Of a DNA stretch of 64,000 nucleotides, positions 34,203-42,838 are shown in pieces (within the stretch, counting starts at the first letter, position 1; each line of letters begins with the position of its first letter). Below the pieces are notes generated by a model. The model was not told the origin of the DNA and did not search any database. It saw only the letters and a list, made by a program, of their open reading frames with translations. The stretch is from Bradyrhizobium elkanii USDA 76 (lineage in GTDB: Bacteria > Pseudomonadota > Alphaproteobacteria > Rhizobiales > Xanthobacteraceae). A program made the translations under genes and the position numbers. The DNA is taken from contig NZ_CP066356.1 in NCBI RefSeq assembly GCF_023278185.1, forward strand, positions 6,688,001 to 6,752,000, given 5' to 3'.

Positions 34203-35149
34203 TCTCGGACATTCTCGTTCAGCTCGGCCAGATGGCGCTTGTGCTGCTGCTCGCGCCGCTCCTGACCGGCGTCGTGCGCAAGATCAAGGCGCGGCTGTTG
34301 CGCCGGAAAGGGCCGTCGATCTTCCAGCCCTACCGCGATCTGCTGCGGCTGCTGCGCAAGGAGGTCGTGCTCGCCGAAAACGCGTCCTGGCTGTTTCGCG
34401 TCACGCCCTATGTGACATTCGCGGCCATCTGGGTCGCGGCGGCGCTGGTCCCGACCTTTGCGACCGGCCTGCAATTCAACTGGAGCGCCGACCTGATCGC
34501 GATCGTCGCCCTGCTCGGCAGTGCGCGCTTCTTCCTCGCGCTTGCCGGCATGGACGTCGGCACCAGCTTCGGCGGCATCGGCTCCAGCCGCGAGGTGATG
34601 ATTGCCGCGCTCGCCGAGCCGGCCATGCTGTTGATGGTGTTCTGCGTCGCGCTGATTGCCGGCTCGACCCAGCTGTCGACGGTCGCGACCTTCATGGCGT
34701 CGTCGGAAGTCGGACTGCGCGTCTCGCTCGGCATGGCGATGATCGCCCTCATCATGGTGGCGCTCGCCGAAAACGCGCGCATCCCGGTCGACAACCCGGC
34801 GACGCATCTGGAGCTGACCATGGTGCACGAGGCGATGATCCTCGAATATTCCGGGCGTCACCTCGCCATGATCGAGTTCGGCGCCTTCCTCAAGCTGCTG
34901 CTCTACATCTCGCTGATCATCTGCGTGTTCTTCCCGTGGCAGATCACCACGGAAGGTGCGGGCCCGCTGTCCTATCTCGTCAGCGTCGCTGTCTACATCC
35001 TCAAGCTTGCGATCGCGAGCTTCCTTCTTGCCGTGTTCGAGACCGCGACGGCCAAGATGCGGGTGTTCCGCGTCCCCGAATTCCTCGGCGCGGCGCTGAT
35101 GCTCGGCCTGCTCGGCACGCTGCTTCGGTTCGTGTCACGGGGCTTCTGA
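34193..35149 (+). CDS. hyfC: HyfC-like membrane anchor subunit (NuoH family)
   Basis: A membrane subunit of 318 residues that links the ion-pumping arm to the peripheral part. The family segments are RKGPSIFQPYRDLLRLLRKE near the N-terminus, LAENARIPVDNPATHLELTM in the middle, and HEAMILEYSGRHLAMIEF. ATG 34193 overlaps the end of hyfB by ten bases. The conserved acidic residues of the NuoH-like cavity appear intact. Confidence 0.94.
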   Translation: MVVISDILVQLGQMALVLLLAPLLTGVVRKIKARLLRRKGPSIFQPYRDLLRLLRKEVVLAENASWLFRVTPYVTFAAIWVAAALVPTFATGLQFNWSADLIAIVALLGSARFFLALAGMDVGTSFGGIGSSREVMIAALAEPAMLLMVFCVALIAGSTQLSTVATFMASSEVGLRVSLGMAMIALIMVALAENARIPVDNPATHLELTMVHEAMILEYSGRHLAMIEFGAFLKLLLYISLIICVFFPWQITTEGAGPLSYLVSVAVYILKLAIASFLLAVFETATAKMRVFRVPEFLGAALMLGLLGTLLRFVSRGF

Positions 35150-35811
35150 TGCACAACCTCGCCTTCGACATCGCCCATCTGCTCGCCGGCGGGCTCGTGC
35201 TGATCAGCTTCATGATGCTGTACCAGGACCGCCTGTATGCGCTGCTGAACATCTTCGCACTTCATGCCGTGGTGCTCGCAGCTTCCGTCGCCTGGCAGGC
35301 CTTCATCCAGAATGCGCCGCATCTCTACGTCACCGCAGCCATCGCACTGGTCTTCAAGGCGATCGTCATCCCGGTGGCGTTGCATCGGATCATCAAGCAG
35401 CTCGGCATTCATCGCGATATCGAGACCGCGGTGAGCATCGGCCCGACCATGCTTGCGGGCATGGGGCTCGTCGCGCTGTCCATGGTGCTGATGCTGCGCG
35501 TCACCGGCGCGGCCGATCCGCTGGCGCGGGAAGACCTCGCCTTCGCGCTGTCGGTGGTGCTGCTGGGATTGCTCGTCATGGTGACGCGGCGCAACGCCGT
35601 CAGCCAGGTCGTCGGCTTCATGTCGCTGGAAAACGGCCTGGTGCTGGCCGCGACCGGCGCCAAGGGCATGCCGCTCGTCGTGGAGATCAGCGTCGCCTTC
35701 TCGATCCTGATCGCATTCATCGTGATCGGCGTGTTCCTGTTCCGCATTCGCGAGCGGTTCGACACCGTCGACGTCGGCGCGCTCGATGAATTCAGGGGGG
35801 AGCGCCGATGA
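35149..35811 (+). CDS. hyfE: HyfE-like membrane subunit (NuoK-like)
   Basis: A membrane protein of 220 residues with about six to seven helices. The segment GFMSLENGLVLAATGAKGMP carries the glutamate typical of NuoK/HyfE. It starts in a TGATG overlap with the previous gene, and its last codons overlap hyfF (ATGA). It is a core part of the membrane arm. Confidence 0.92.
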   Translation: MHNLAFDIAHLLAGGLVLISFMMLYQDRLYALLNIFALHAVVLAASVAWQAFIQNAPHLYVTAAIALVFKAIVIPVALHRIIKQLGIHRDIETAVSIGPTMLAGMGLVALSMVLMLRVTGAADPLAREDLAFALSVVLLGLLVMVTRRNAVSQVVGFMSLENGLVLAATGAKGMPLVVEISVAFSILIAFIVIGVFLFRIRERFDTVDVGALDEFRGERR

Positions 35812-37256
35812 CTGCCGCGTCGGATGCCGTCACCTGGGTTCTGTTGATACCGATCACCGCCGCGGCGGTGCTGGCCGCGCTGCCCGGCTACCGCTTGACC
35901 GCGGGCCTCAATATCGTGGCCAGTCTCGGCACCTTGCTGGCGGCGCTTTCGCTGCTCGTGGTCGAGCGCCCGCAACCCGGCCAGTACCTGCTGATCGACG
36001 ATCTCAACATCGTCTTCATCGTGCTCAACACCTTCGTGGGATTCACGACGAGCGTGTTCAGCGCAAGCTATATCGCCCATGAGCTCGAAACCGGACGGCT
36101 GACGCCGGGCTATCTGCGATTCTACCATGCCATGTATCAGGTGATGATGTTCGGCATGAACCTCGCATTCGTGTCGAACAATATCGGCCTGATCTGGGTC
36201 GCGGTCGAGGTCGCTACGCTCACCACCGTGCTGATGGTCGGCATCTACCGGACCCATGCGGCGCTGGAAGCGGCCTGGAAGTATTTCATCCTCGGCAGCG
36301 TCGGCATCGCGCTGGCGCTGTTCGGCACGATCCTGGTGTACATGGCCGCGCTGCCGGTGGTCGGCGAGGGGCAGGACGCCATGGTGTGGACGGTGCTGAT
36401 CAGCCGTGCGGCGACGTTCGATCCGGCATTGCTCAACGTCGCCTTCATCTTCCTGCTGCTCGGATACGGCACCAAGGTCGGCCTGGCGCCGCTGCACGCC
36501 TGGCTTCCGGATGCACATGCCGAGGGCCCGACCCCGATCTCCGCCGTGCTTTCCGGCCTGCTGCTCAACGTCGCGCTCTACGCGGTGCTCCGCTTCAAGA
36601 TCCTGCTCGCCGCCAATCCGGATGCGATATCGCCCGGGCCGCTGATGGTGACGATGGGGCTGACCTCGCTGCTGTTCGCGGCTTTCATGCTCTACCGCCG
36701 CCGCGACATCAAGCGGCTGTTCGCCTACTCGTCGATTGAGCATATGGGCATCATCGTGTTTGCGTTCGGCATGGGTGGCCCGCTCGCCAACTTTGCCGGC
36801 CTGCTCCACATGGTGATGCACAGCCTCACCAAGTCGGGAATCTTCTACGCGGTCGGCCACATTGCGCAGGTGAAGGGCACGCAGCGGATCGCCAACATTC
36901 GCGGCCTGACCGAGTCGCATCCGGCACTCGGCTGGAGTCTCGTGATCGGCGTGGTCGCGATCGCCGGCCTGCCGCCGCTCGGTATCTTCATGAGCGAATT
37001 TCTCATCGTCAGCTCCACCTTCGCGCGCCAGCCGCTGCTCGCCATCCCGCTGGTGTTCGGCCTGCTGCTCGCCTTCGGCGCGCTGATCCTGCGCCTGACC
37101 AGCCTTGCGTTCGGCGAGCCGCGCGGCAATGCCGCGCCGGCGGATGCGTCCTATTTGCCGATGTTCGCGCATTTCGCGCTGGTGCTGACTGCGGGCATCT
37201 ATCTTCCGGGACCGCTGGTCGTCTGGTTCCAGCACGTCGCCCACCTGCTCGGTTAG
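35808..37256 (+). CDS. hyfF: HyfF-like proton-pumping membrane subunit
   Basis: A second antiporter-like subunit, 482 residues. NIGLIWVAVEVATLTTVLMV contains the conserved glutamate. LLGYGTKVGLAPLHAWLPDA carries the lysine, and RRRDIKRLFAYSSIEHMGII the lysine/histidine region typical of NuoM and HyfF. LHMVMHSLTKSGIFYAVGHI follows. The complex thus has two potential ion-translocating subunits. HyfD and a third antiporter are absent from this operon. Confidence 0.94.
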   Translation: MTAASDAVTWVLLIPITAAAVLAALPGYRLTAGLNIVASLGTLLAALSLLVVERPQPGQYLLIDDLNIVFIVLNTFVGFTTSVFSASYIAHELETGRLTPGYLRFYHAMYQVMMFGMNLAFVSNNIGLIWVAVEVATLTTVLMVGIYRTHAALEAAWKYFILGSVGIALALFGTILVYMAALPVVGEGQDAMVWTVLISRAATFDPALLNVAFIFLLLGYGTKVGLAPLHAWLPDAHAEGPTPISAVLSGLLLNVALYAVLRFKILLAANPDAISPGPLMVTMGLTSLLFAAFMLYRRRDIKRLFAYSSIEHMGIIVFAFGMGGPLANFAGLLHMVMHSLTKSGIFYAVGHIAQVKGTQRIANIRGLTESHPALGWSLVIGVVAIAGLPPLGIFMSEFLIVSSTFARQPLLAIPLVFGLLLAFGALILRLTSLAFGEPRGNAAPADASYLPMFAHFALVLTAGIYLPGPLVVWFQHVAHLLG

Positions 37257-37274
37257 CGCGAGGGAGAACGGGAC

Positions 37275-38786
37275 ATGCCAAGGTTGATCGATCTGATCCG
37301 AGCGGACCACAGGATCGAACGGCATCATCCATGGCCGCGCGCCGTGGTCGACGGCGATACCTGGCGCGCCGCCGCTCACGCGCTTGCGGATAGCGGCCTC
37401 AGCCTGCTCGGGCTGTGGGGTGAACCGTCGCGCGTGCACATGGCCATCCTCGACGACCGCACGTCCGATATCGGCGTGATCAGCCTGGATTGTCCCGATC
37501 GCCAATTCCCGTCGGTCGCGGCCTATCATCCGCCGGCGCTTCGATTGGAGCGCACCCTCCACGACCTGTTCGGATTGCAGGCCACAGGCACACCGGATCC
37601 CCGCCCCTGGCTCGATCATGGTCGTTGGCAAACGCGCTTCCCGCTCGGCGAACGTCGCGATGCATCGGCGGACGCAGCGCCCTATCAATTCCTCCCGGCC
37701 GAGGGGGACAGCCTGCATCAGATCGCAGTCGGTCCGGTGCATGCCGGCATCATCGAGCCCGGGCATTTCCGCTTTACCGCGAGCGGAGAGACGGTGGTCC
37801 GCCTCGAGCAGCGGCTCGGCTACACCCACAAAGGTGTCGAAGGGCTGATGACAGGCAGCACGATCGAGCAGGCCGCGCGGCTTGCCGGCCGGGTCTCCGG
37901 CGACAGCACGGTCGCCTATGGGCTGGCATTCGCGCAAGCCGTCGAGGCCGCGCAGCGGATTGCGGTGCCGCCGCGCGCGCTGTTGCTGCGCGCACTGATG
38001 GCCGAGCTCGAGCGGCTGGCCAACCATCTCGGCGACATCGGCGCGATCTGCAACGATGCGTCATTTGCGCTGATGCAGGCGCATTGCGCCGTGCTGCGCG
38101 AATCCGTGCTGCGCGCGGCCGACGCAGCATTCGGCCACCGCCTGATGCGCGACCTCGTCGTTCCCGGCGGCGTCGCGCGCGATATCGCCGGCGATGGAGC
38201 CGACGCAATCCGGGCCGTACTCGACCGGATCCGCCGGCATTTCCCTGCGCTGGTCGAGCTCTATGACAACACCGCCTCGTTGCAGGACCGCACCGTCAGC
38301 ACCGGCATCGTGCCCCCCGCGCTCGCAAAGCAATTCGCCGCCGGTGGCTATGTCGGGCGTGCGAGCGGCCGCGACCATGACGCCCGACGCAGGCCCGGCT
38401 ATCTCCCCTATGATGGCCTTCGCTTCGAAGTCCCCGTCCTCGGCGACGGCGACGTCAACGCCCGGGTCTGGATCCGGATCCGCGAGGTTGAGCAGAGTCT
38501 TGCGCTGGCGTACCAGATCCTCATTGGCCTCGAGGCCGGCCCGGTGAAAGTGCCACTGCACAATACGGCAGAGCCTTGCGAAGGCATGGCCCTCGTCGAA
38601 GGTTTTCGCGGCGACATCCTGGCCTGGCTGCGCCTGAACGGCGATCGGATCGAGCGATGCCATCTGCGCGATCCGTCGTGGTTTCAGTGGCCGCTGCTCG
38701 AGGCGGCCATCGAAGGCAACATCGTGGCGGACTTCCCGCTCTGCAATAAGTCGTTCAACTGCTCCTATTCCGGGCAGGATCTCTGA
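37275..38786 (+). CDS. hyfG: HyfG/NuoCD-like large subunit lacking nickel-site cysteines
   Basis: A soluble subunit of 503 residues: an N-terminal NuoC-like domain (to about 125, with YHPPALRLERTLHDLFGLQA) fused to a NuoD/hydrogenase-large-subunit domain (HKGVEGLMTGSTIEQAARLA). The first nickel motif RVCGxC is RVSGDST here (205-211), so both cysteines are serine. The C-terminal DPCxxC is replaced by PLCNKSFNCSYS with cysteines at 490 and 496. A NiFe centre cannot form as in group 4 hydrogenases. This is the mark of Ehr (energy-converting hydrogenase related) complexes, whose substrate is unknown. Confidence 0.93.
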   Translation: MPRLIDLIRADHRIERHHPWPRAVVDGDTWRAAAHALADSGLSLLGLWGEPSRVHMAILDDRTSDIGVISLDCPDRQFPSVAAYHPPALRLERTLHDLFGLQATGTPDPRPWLDHGRWQTRFPLGERRDASADAAPYQFLPAEGDSLHQIAVGPVHAGIIEPGHFRFTASGETVVRLEQRLGYTHKGVEGLMTGSTIEQAARLAGRVSGDSTVAYGLAFAQAVEAAQRIAVPPRALLLRALMAELERLANHLGDIGAICNDASFALMQAHCAVLRESVLRAADAAFGHRLMRDLVVPGGVARDIAGDGADAIRAVLDRIRRHFPALVELYDNTASLQDRTVSTGIVPPALAKQFAAGGYVGRASGRDHDARRRPGYLPYDGLRFEVPVLGDGDVNARVWIRIREVEQSLALAYQILIGLEAGPVKVPLHNTAEPCEGMALVEGFRGDILAWLRLNGDRIERCHLRDPSWFQWPLLEAAIEGNIVADFPLCNKSFNCSYSGQDL

Positions 38787-38798
38787 GGGCTTGAGGCG

Positions 38799-39332
38799 AT
38801 GCGCAAACTTCTGTTCCAGAGCCTGTTTCGCCAGCCATTGACGGAACAGGCGCCGCGCCCGGACGACACTGCGCTCGCGGAGCTCGCGGCCATGGTCGGC
38901 GGCAGCGCACGACGACGCCTCGGCCGCAGCCTCTCGATCCGCGAGGTTGATGCAGGCTCCTGCAACGGATGCGAGCTGGAAATTCACGCGTTGAGCAATG
39001 CGTATTACGACGTCGAACGGTTTGGAATCCGGTTCGTCGCCTCGCCCCGCCACGCCGACGTGCTGCTGGTCACGGGTCCGGTCACGAAGAACATGCGCGA
39101 GGCGCTGGAGCGCACATACCTTGCGACGCCGGATCCCAAATGGGTCGTCGCTGCGGGCGACTGCGCAAGGGATGGCGGATGCTTCGCCGGCAGCTACGCG
39201 GTGGTTGGCGGAGTCTCCGCGGTTGTTCCGGTCGATCTCCACATTCCGGGTTGCCCGCCTTCGCCGATCGCCATCCTGCGTGGCCTGGTGAGCTTGCTCG
39301 AGGCGGTCGACTCCGGGGTCGCGGCAAGGTGA
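38799..39332 (+). CDS. hyfI: HyfI/NuoB-like iron-sulfur subunit
   Basis: A protein of 177 residues with all four ligands of the proximal 4Fe-4S cluster: C55 and C58 (GSCNGCELE), C122 (AAGDCARDGG) and C152 (HIPGCPPSP). The CxxC spacing is hydrogenase-like, not the CC of NuoB. It could pass electrons to or from a partner docking at the HyfG-like subunit. No ferredoxin-like HyfA/HyfH subunit or formate dehydrogenase gene is present nearby. It ends the operon. Confidence 0.93.
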   Translation: MRKLLFQSLFRQPLTEQAPRPDDTALAELAAMVGGSARRRLGRSLSIREVDAGSCNGCELEIHALSNAYYDVERFGIRFVASPRHADVLLVTGPVTKNMREALERTYLATPDPKWVVAAGDCARDGGCFAGSYAVVGGVSAVVPVDLHIPGCPPSPIAILRGLVSLLEAVDSGVAAR

Positions 39333-39382
39333 AGGCACGGAAAGAAACGAGCACCTCCGCGCGCACCGTTGGCGGAGCCGCG

Positions 39383-40393
39383 CTAGCCGCTGTCGCGCAG
39401 CACCAGTTCGAAGCCGAGATCGACGCGGCGCTCGCCGCCGCGCTCCAGCGTCAGCGTCGCCGCGGTGCGGCCGATCGCGTCGCCATGCACGCTGATCGTG
39501 CTCAGGGTCGGCGAGATCAACTGGCCCATTTCCAGATCGCCAAGCCCGATGACGGCGACCGGTTGCGCCGATGCAGGCCCGTCGCGCAGCAGCCCGGCCT
39601 TGCGCAGCCCGGACATGAAGCCGATCGCATGCGCATCGTTGGCGGCGAACACCGCGTCGACATCGGGCAGCCGTGCATGCGCCGCCACGCTGCCGGAATC
39701 CTTGCGGTCCAGGATCAACCGGCGCGGCTCGGCAAGGCCGCTGGCCAGTGCCTCGTCCCTGAAGCCGAACCAGCGGCGCGTTCCGCGCGGATCGTCGCCG
39801 CCGATGAAGGCGAGCTGCTTGCGGCCCTGCGCGACCAGATGCCTCGCGACGGCGACACCGGCCTTGTAATTGTCGAAGCCCGCGACCGCGTCGATCGGGT
39901 TTGCCGGCAGATCCCAGGTCTCGACGATCGGAATGCGCGCATTGCGCAGCAGGCGGCTGCCCTCCTCGGTCGCCGGCGAGCCGACCATGATGATCGCCTC
40001 GGGCCGCCGCGACAGCAGCGCCGCCAGCATGCGGTCCTCGCGCGCCGCGTCATAGCGCGACTGCGCCAGGATCACGGAGAAGCCGAGCGGCTCGAGCTTG
40101 TCGGACAGGCCCTGCACCGTGTCGGCGAAGATCGCGTTGGCGATGGTCGGCACCAGCACGCCGACCGAATTGGTCCGCGCGCTCGCCAGCGCGCCCGCCA
40201 CCAGGTTCGGGACATAGCCGAGGTCGCGCATCGCCCGCTCGACCCGCGCCCGGGTCTCCGGGGCAACCAGGTCGGGCATCCGCACCACCCGGCTCACCGT
40301 GATCGAGGAGACGCCGGCGCGCTTGGCCACCTCTGAAAGGGTGGGCGCGGCACCGGCCGGGGCGGTCCCGGGGGCGGTCAGTTCGGAGCTCAT
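39383..40393 (-). CDS. LacI-family transcriptional regulator (GntR-like)
   Basis: A repressor of 336 residues. The helix-turn-helix is TLSEVAKRAGVSSITVSRVV, followed by the hinge helix PNLVAGALASARTNSVGVLV and a sugar-binding-protein-like core. The start ATG 40393 is used; the upstream frame would run through the operators. Twin operators at 40432-40469 lie between it and the divergent dioxygenase gene. It probably controls that gene, the MHS transporter and itself in response to a sugar acid or related ligand. Confidence 0.93.
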   Translation of the reverse strand: MSSELTAPGTAPAGAAPTLSEVAKRAGVSSITVSRVVRMPDLVAPETRARVERAMRDLGYVPNLVAGALASARTNSVGVLVPTIANAIFADTVQGLSDKLEPLGFSVILAQSRYDAAREDRMLAALLSRRPEAIIMVGSPATEEGSRLLRNARIPIVETWDLPANPIDAVAGFDNYKAGVAVARHLVAQGRKQLAFIGGDDPRGTRRWFGFRDEALASGLAEPRRLILDRKDSGSVAAHARLPDVDAVFAANDAHAIGFMSGLRKAGLLRDGPASAQPVAVIGLGDLEMGQLISPTLSTISVHGDAIGRTAATLTLERGGERRVDLGFELVLRDSG

Positions 40394-40431
40394 GGTCTGG
40401 AGCCTGCCCGATTCCGGGTTGCCAAGCCACG

Positions 40432-40469
40432 ATGTTAGCGCTAGCATTAGCTCATGTTAGCGCTAACAT
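40432..40469. promoter_or_regulatory. Twin LacI-type operators
   Basis: ATGTTAGCGCTAGCAT (40432-40447, one mismatch from symmetry) and ATGTTAGCGCTAACAT (40454-40469, perfect) have the central CG and the arm pattern of GntR/LacI operators. Centres are 22 bases apart, placing both on one face of the helix. They fill the gap between the LacI gene and the dioxygenase gene. Confidence 0.85.
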
Positions 40470-40491
40470 GGAACAAAAAGGGAGAAATGGG

Positions 40492-41364
40492 ATGATTTCG
40501 GACGAACAGGCCCAGGCCTACAAGCGCGACGGGGTGATCGTGGTCCCCGAGGTGCTCAACCAGGAGACCTTAGGCAAGGTGCGCACGGTCCTCGCGGAGC
40601 TGGTGGCCGGCGCCGCCGCTGTGAGCGAGCACACCGACGTCTACGACCTCGAGCCGGGCCATTCGCCTGACAATCCGCGCGTCCGCCGCATCAAGGCGCC
40701 GCACAAGGTGCACCCGATCTTCGACGAAATCGTGCGCAGCCCGGCCGTGATCTCGATCCTCACCAAGCTGATCGGCCCCGGGCTTCGCCTGCACGGCTCC
40801 AAGCTCAACATGAAGTCGGCGCAATACGGCTCGCCGGTCGAGTGGCATCAGGACTGGGCGTTCTATCCGCACACCAATGACGACATCCTCGCGATCGGCG
40901 TGCTGCTCGACGATTGCGATATCGAGAACGGTCCGATGCTGGTGACGCCCGGGTCGCACACCGGCGCCACGATGTGGGACCATCACGGCGAGGACGGCCA
41001 CTTCGCCGGCCTGATCGATCCGGACCAGATCGCGGACGACATCAAGCGCGCGGTGCCATGCATGGGCAAGGCCGGCAGCATGTCGTTCCATCACGTGCGC
41101 GCGCTGCACGGCTCGGCGACCAACACGTCGAACCGGCCGCGCAACCTCCTGCTCTATGAAGTCGCCGCCAGCGACGCCTGGCCGCTGACGGGCGTGAAGG
41201 ATTTCGACGAGTTCAACAGCCGCCTGCTGGCGGGCCCGCCGGTGGTCGCACCGCGGCTCACCGATGTACCGGTGCGCATGCCACTGCCGCCGGCGAAACG
41301 GCAGGGATCGATCTACGAGACACAATCGGCGTCGAAGAAATCCTACTTCACGCGCGCCGCCTGA
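40492..41364 (+). CDS. PhyH-family 2-oxoglutarate/iron dioxygenase
   Basis: A dioxygenase of 290 residues of the phytanoyl-CoA dioxygenase family. The iron-binding facial triad is H119 and D121 (VEWHQDWAFYP) and H206 (HHVRALHGSA). NRPRNLLLYEV carries the Arg expected to bind 2-oxoglutarate. ATG 40492 follows GGGAGA. The enzyme hydroxylates an unknown substrate. The divergent LacI gene with its twin operators just upstream is the likely regulator. A clear terminator follows. Confidence 0.92.
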   Translation: MISDEQAQAYKRDGVIVVPEVLNQETLGKVRTVLAELVAGAAAVSEHTDVYDLEPGHSPDNPRVRRIKAPHKVHPIFDEIVRSPAVISILTKLIGPGLRLHGSKLNMKSAQYGSPVEWHQDWAFYPHTNDDILAIGVLLDDCDIENGPMLVTPGSHTGATMWDHHGEDGHFAGLIDPDQIADDIKRAVPCMGKAGSMSFHHVRALHGSATNTSNRPRNLLLYEVAASDAWPLTGVKDFDEFNSRLLAGPPVVAPRLTDVPVRMPLPPAKRQGSIYETQSASKKSYFTRAA

Positions 41365-41374
41365 GAACTGAGAC

Positions 41375-41401
41375 AATGCCCGCGGCCAGGCCGCGGGCAT
41401 T
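41375..41401 (+). terminator. Hairpin terminator after the dioxygenase gene
   Basis: Perfect 11-base arms AATGCCCGCGG (41375-41385) and CCGCGGGCATT (41391-41401), loop CCAGG, followed by GCTGCTTTC. The stem is strong; the T-tract is weak. Confidence 0.8.
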
Positions 41402-41488
41402 GCTGCTTTCACGAGCGTGATCCCTCGCGACAAACGTGGAGATCATGCCCGATCAAACGACCATAAAAATCAAAATACGGGGAAACGA

Positions 41489-42835
41489 ATGACCGAGATG
41501 GCAAGAGATGGCGCTCGCACATCGCGCCTGCGTGTGATCCTGGCCGCAAGCATCGGCTCCGCGCTCGAATGGTACGACTTCTTCCTCTACGGCACCGCAG
41601 CGGCGCTGGTGTTCGGCGAGCTGTTCTTTCCGAAGAGCGATCCGGTGGTCGGCACGCTGTTGTCGTTCCTGACCTTCGGCGTCGGCTTCGTGGTGCGGCC
41701 GTTCGGCGGCCTGTTATTCGGCATCCTCGGCGATCGCTATGGCCGCAAGCCGGTGCTGGTCTCCACACTCCTGATGATCGGCATCGGCACCACCGCGATC
41801 GGCTTCCTGCCTACTTATGGGCAGATCGGGATCTGGGCGCCGATCCTCCTGGTCGCGATGCGCGTGATCCAGGGCCTCGGCGCCGGCGCCGAATATGGCG
41901 GTGCGGTGATCTACCTGGTCGAGAACGCGCCGCCGAAACATCGCGGCTTCTGGGGCGGCTTCGCGCCACTCGGCGTCTCCGTCGGCAATCTGCTCGCCGC
42001 CGGCGCCTTCGCGCTGGTGACCATGCTGCCGCGCGAGGATTTGATGAGCTGGGGCTGGCGGCTGCCCTTCCTGGCGAGCTTCCTCCTGATCGTGGTCGGC
42101 ATCTTCGTCCGCATGCGCATCACCGAGACGCCGGTCTACACCGAGGCGGTGGTCGCGCGCGGCAAGGTCGAGAGCAATCCGGCGATGGAAGCGTTGCGCC
42201 GGCACCCGCGCAACTTCTTCGTCGTGCTCGGCGCCCGCATGGCCGAGAACGGGCTCGGCTATTTCTTTCCGGTGTTTGGCCTCAGCTACGTGATCACCAC
42301 GCTCGGCGTGCCGAAGGCGGAGGCGCTCAGCGCCTTGATGCTGGCATTCACGGTCGAGCTGTTCGCGATTCTCGGCTTTGCGGCCTTGTCCGACCGGATC
42401 GGACGGCGGCCGGTCTACATGTTCGGCGCGCTCGCCGGCGTGGCGCTCGCCTTCCCGTTCTTCTGGATGGTCGGCACCAGGGAATGGATCATGATCGCGC
42501 TCGCCTTCATTCTGGCGCGCGCCGTGGTGACGGCGGCGATGTTCGGGCCGCAGGCGGCGTATTTCGCCGAGCTGTTCCCGCCGCAACGCCGCTTCGCCGG
42601 CTTTGCCTTCGCGCGCGAGCTCGGCTCGCTGCTGTCGGGCGGTCCGGCGCCGTTCGTCGCCACCGCCCTGGTGGCAGCCTATGGCACCTGGTGGCCGGTC
42701 GCCTGCTACGCGATGTTCCTGTCGGCCTGCACCGTGATTGCGATCTGGATCGGGCCCGAGACCTACCAGGAGAACATCGCCGCCGACGCGAGCGAACAGG
42801 CCGAGCTGTCCACGGCGATCCCGGCGCGGGCCTGA
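41489..42835 (+). CDS. MHS-family metabolite:proton symporter
   Basis: A major facilitator protein of 448 residues with 12 helices. The subgroup motifs are SALEWYDFFLYGTAAALVF in the first helix, FGILGDRYGRKPVLV in the loop 2-3, and GLGAGAEYGGAVIYLVENAP in helix 5. Relatives carry organic acids, shikimate, proline betaine or aromatic acids. ATG 41489 follows GGGGAAACGA. The TIM-barrel gene starts three bases after its stop, so the two are co-transcribed. Confidence 0.93.
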   Translation: MTEMARDGARTSRLRVILAASIGSALEWYDFFLYGTAAALVFGELFFPKSDPVVGTLLSFLTFGVGFVVRPFGGLLFGILGDRYGRKPVLVSTLLMIGIGTTAIGFLPTYGQIGIWAPILLVAMRVIQGLGAGAEYGGAVIYLVENAPPKHRGFWGGFAPLGVSVGNLLAAGAFALVTMLPREDLMSWGWRLPFLASFLLIVVGIFVRMRITETPVYTEAVVARGKVESNPAMEALRRHPRNFFVVLGARMAENGLGYFFPVFGLSYVITTLGVPKAEALSALMLAFTVELFAILGFAALSDRIGRRPVYMFGALAGVALAFPFFWMVGTREWIMIALAFILARAVVTAAMFGPQAAYFAELFPPQRRFAGFAFARELGSLLSGGPAPFVATALVAAYGTWWPVACYAMFLSACTVIAIWIGPETYQENIAADASEQAELSTAIPARA

Positions 42836-42838
42836 TCG

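Noticed and set aside
35409..38027. Very long minus-strand frame opposite the hyf-like genes
   Set aside because: It is a shadow of GC-rich coding DNA; its translation is dominated by Arg, Gln, Asp and His, while the plus strand encodes recognisable subunits.
37275..39332. Active group 4 NiFe hydrogenase
   Set aside because: Nickel-ligand cysteines are replaced by serine in the large subunit, and no maturation genes are nearby.
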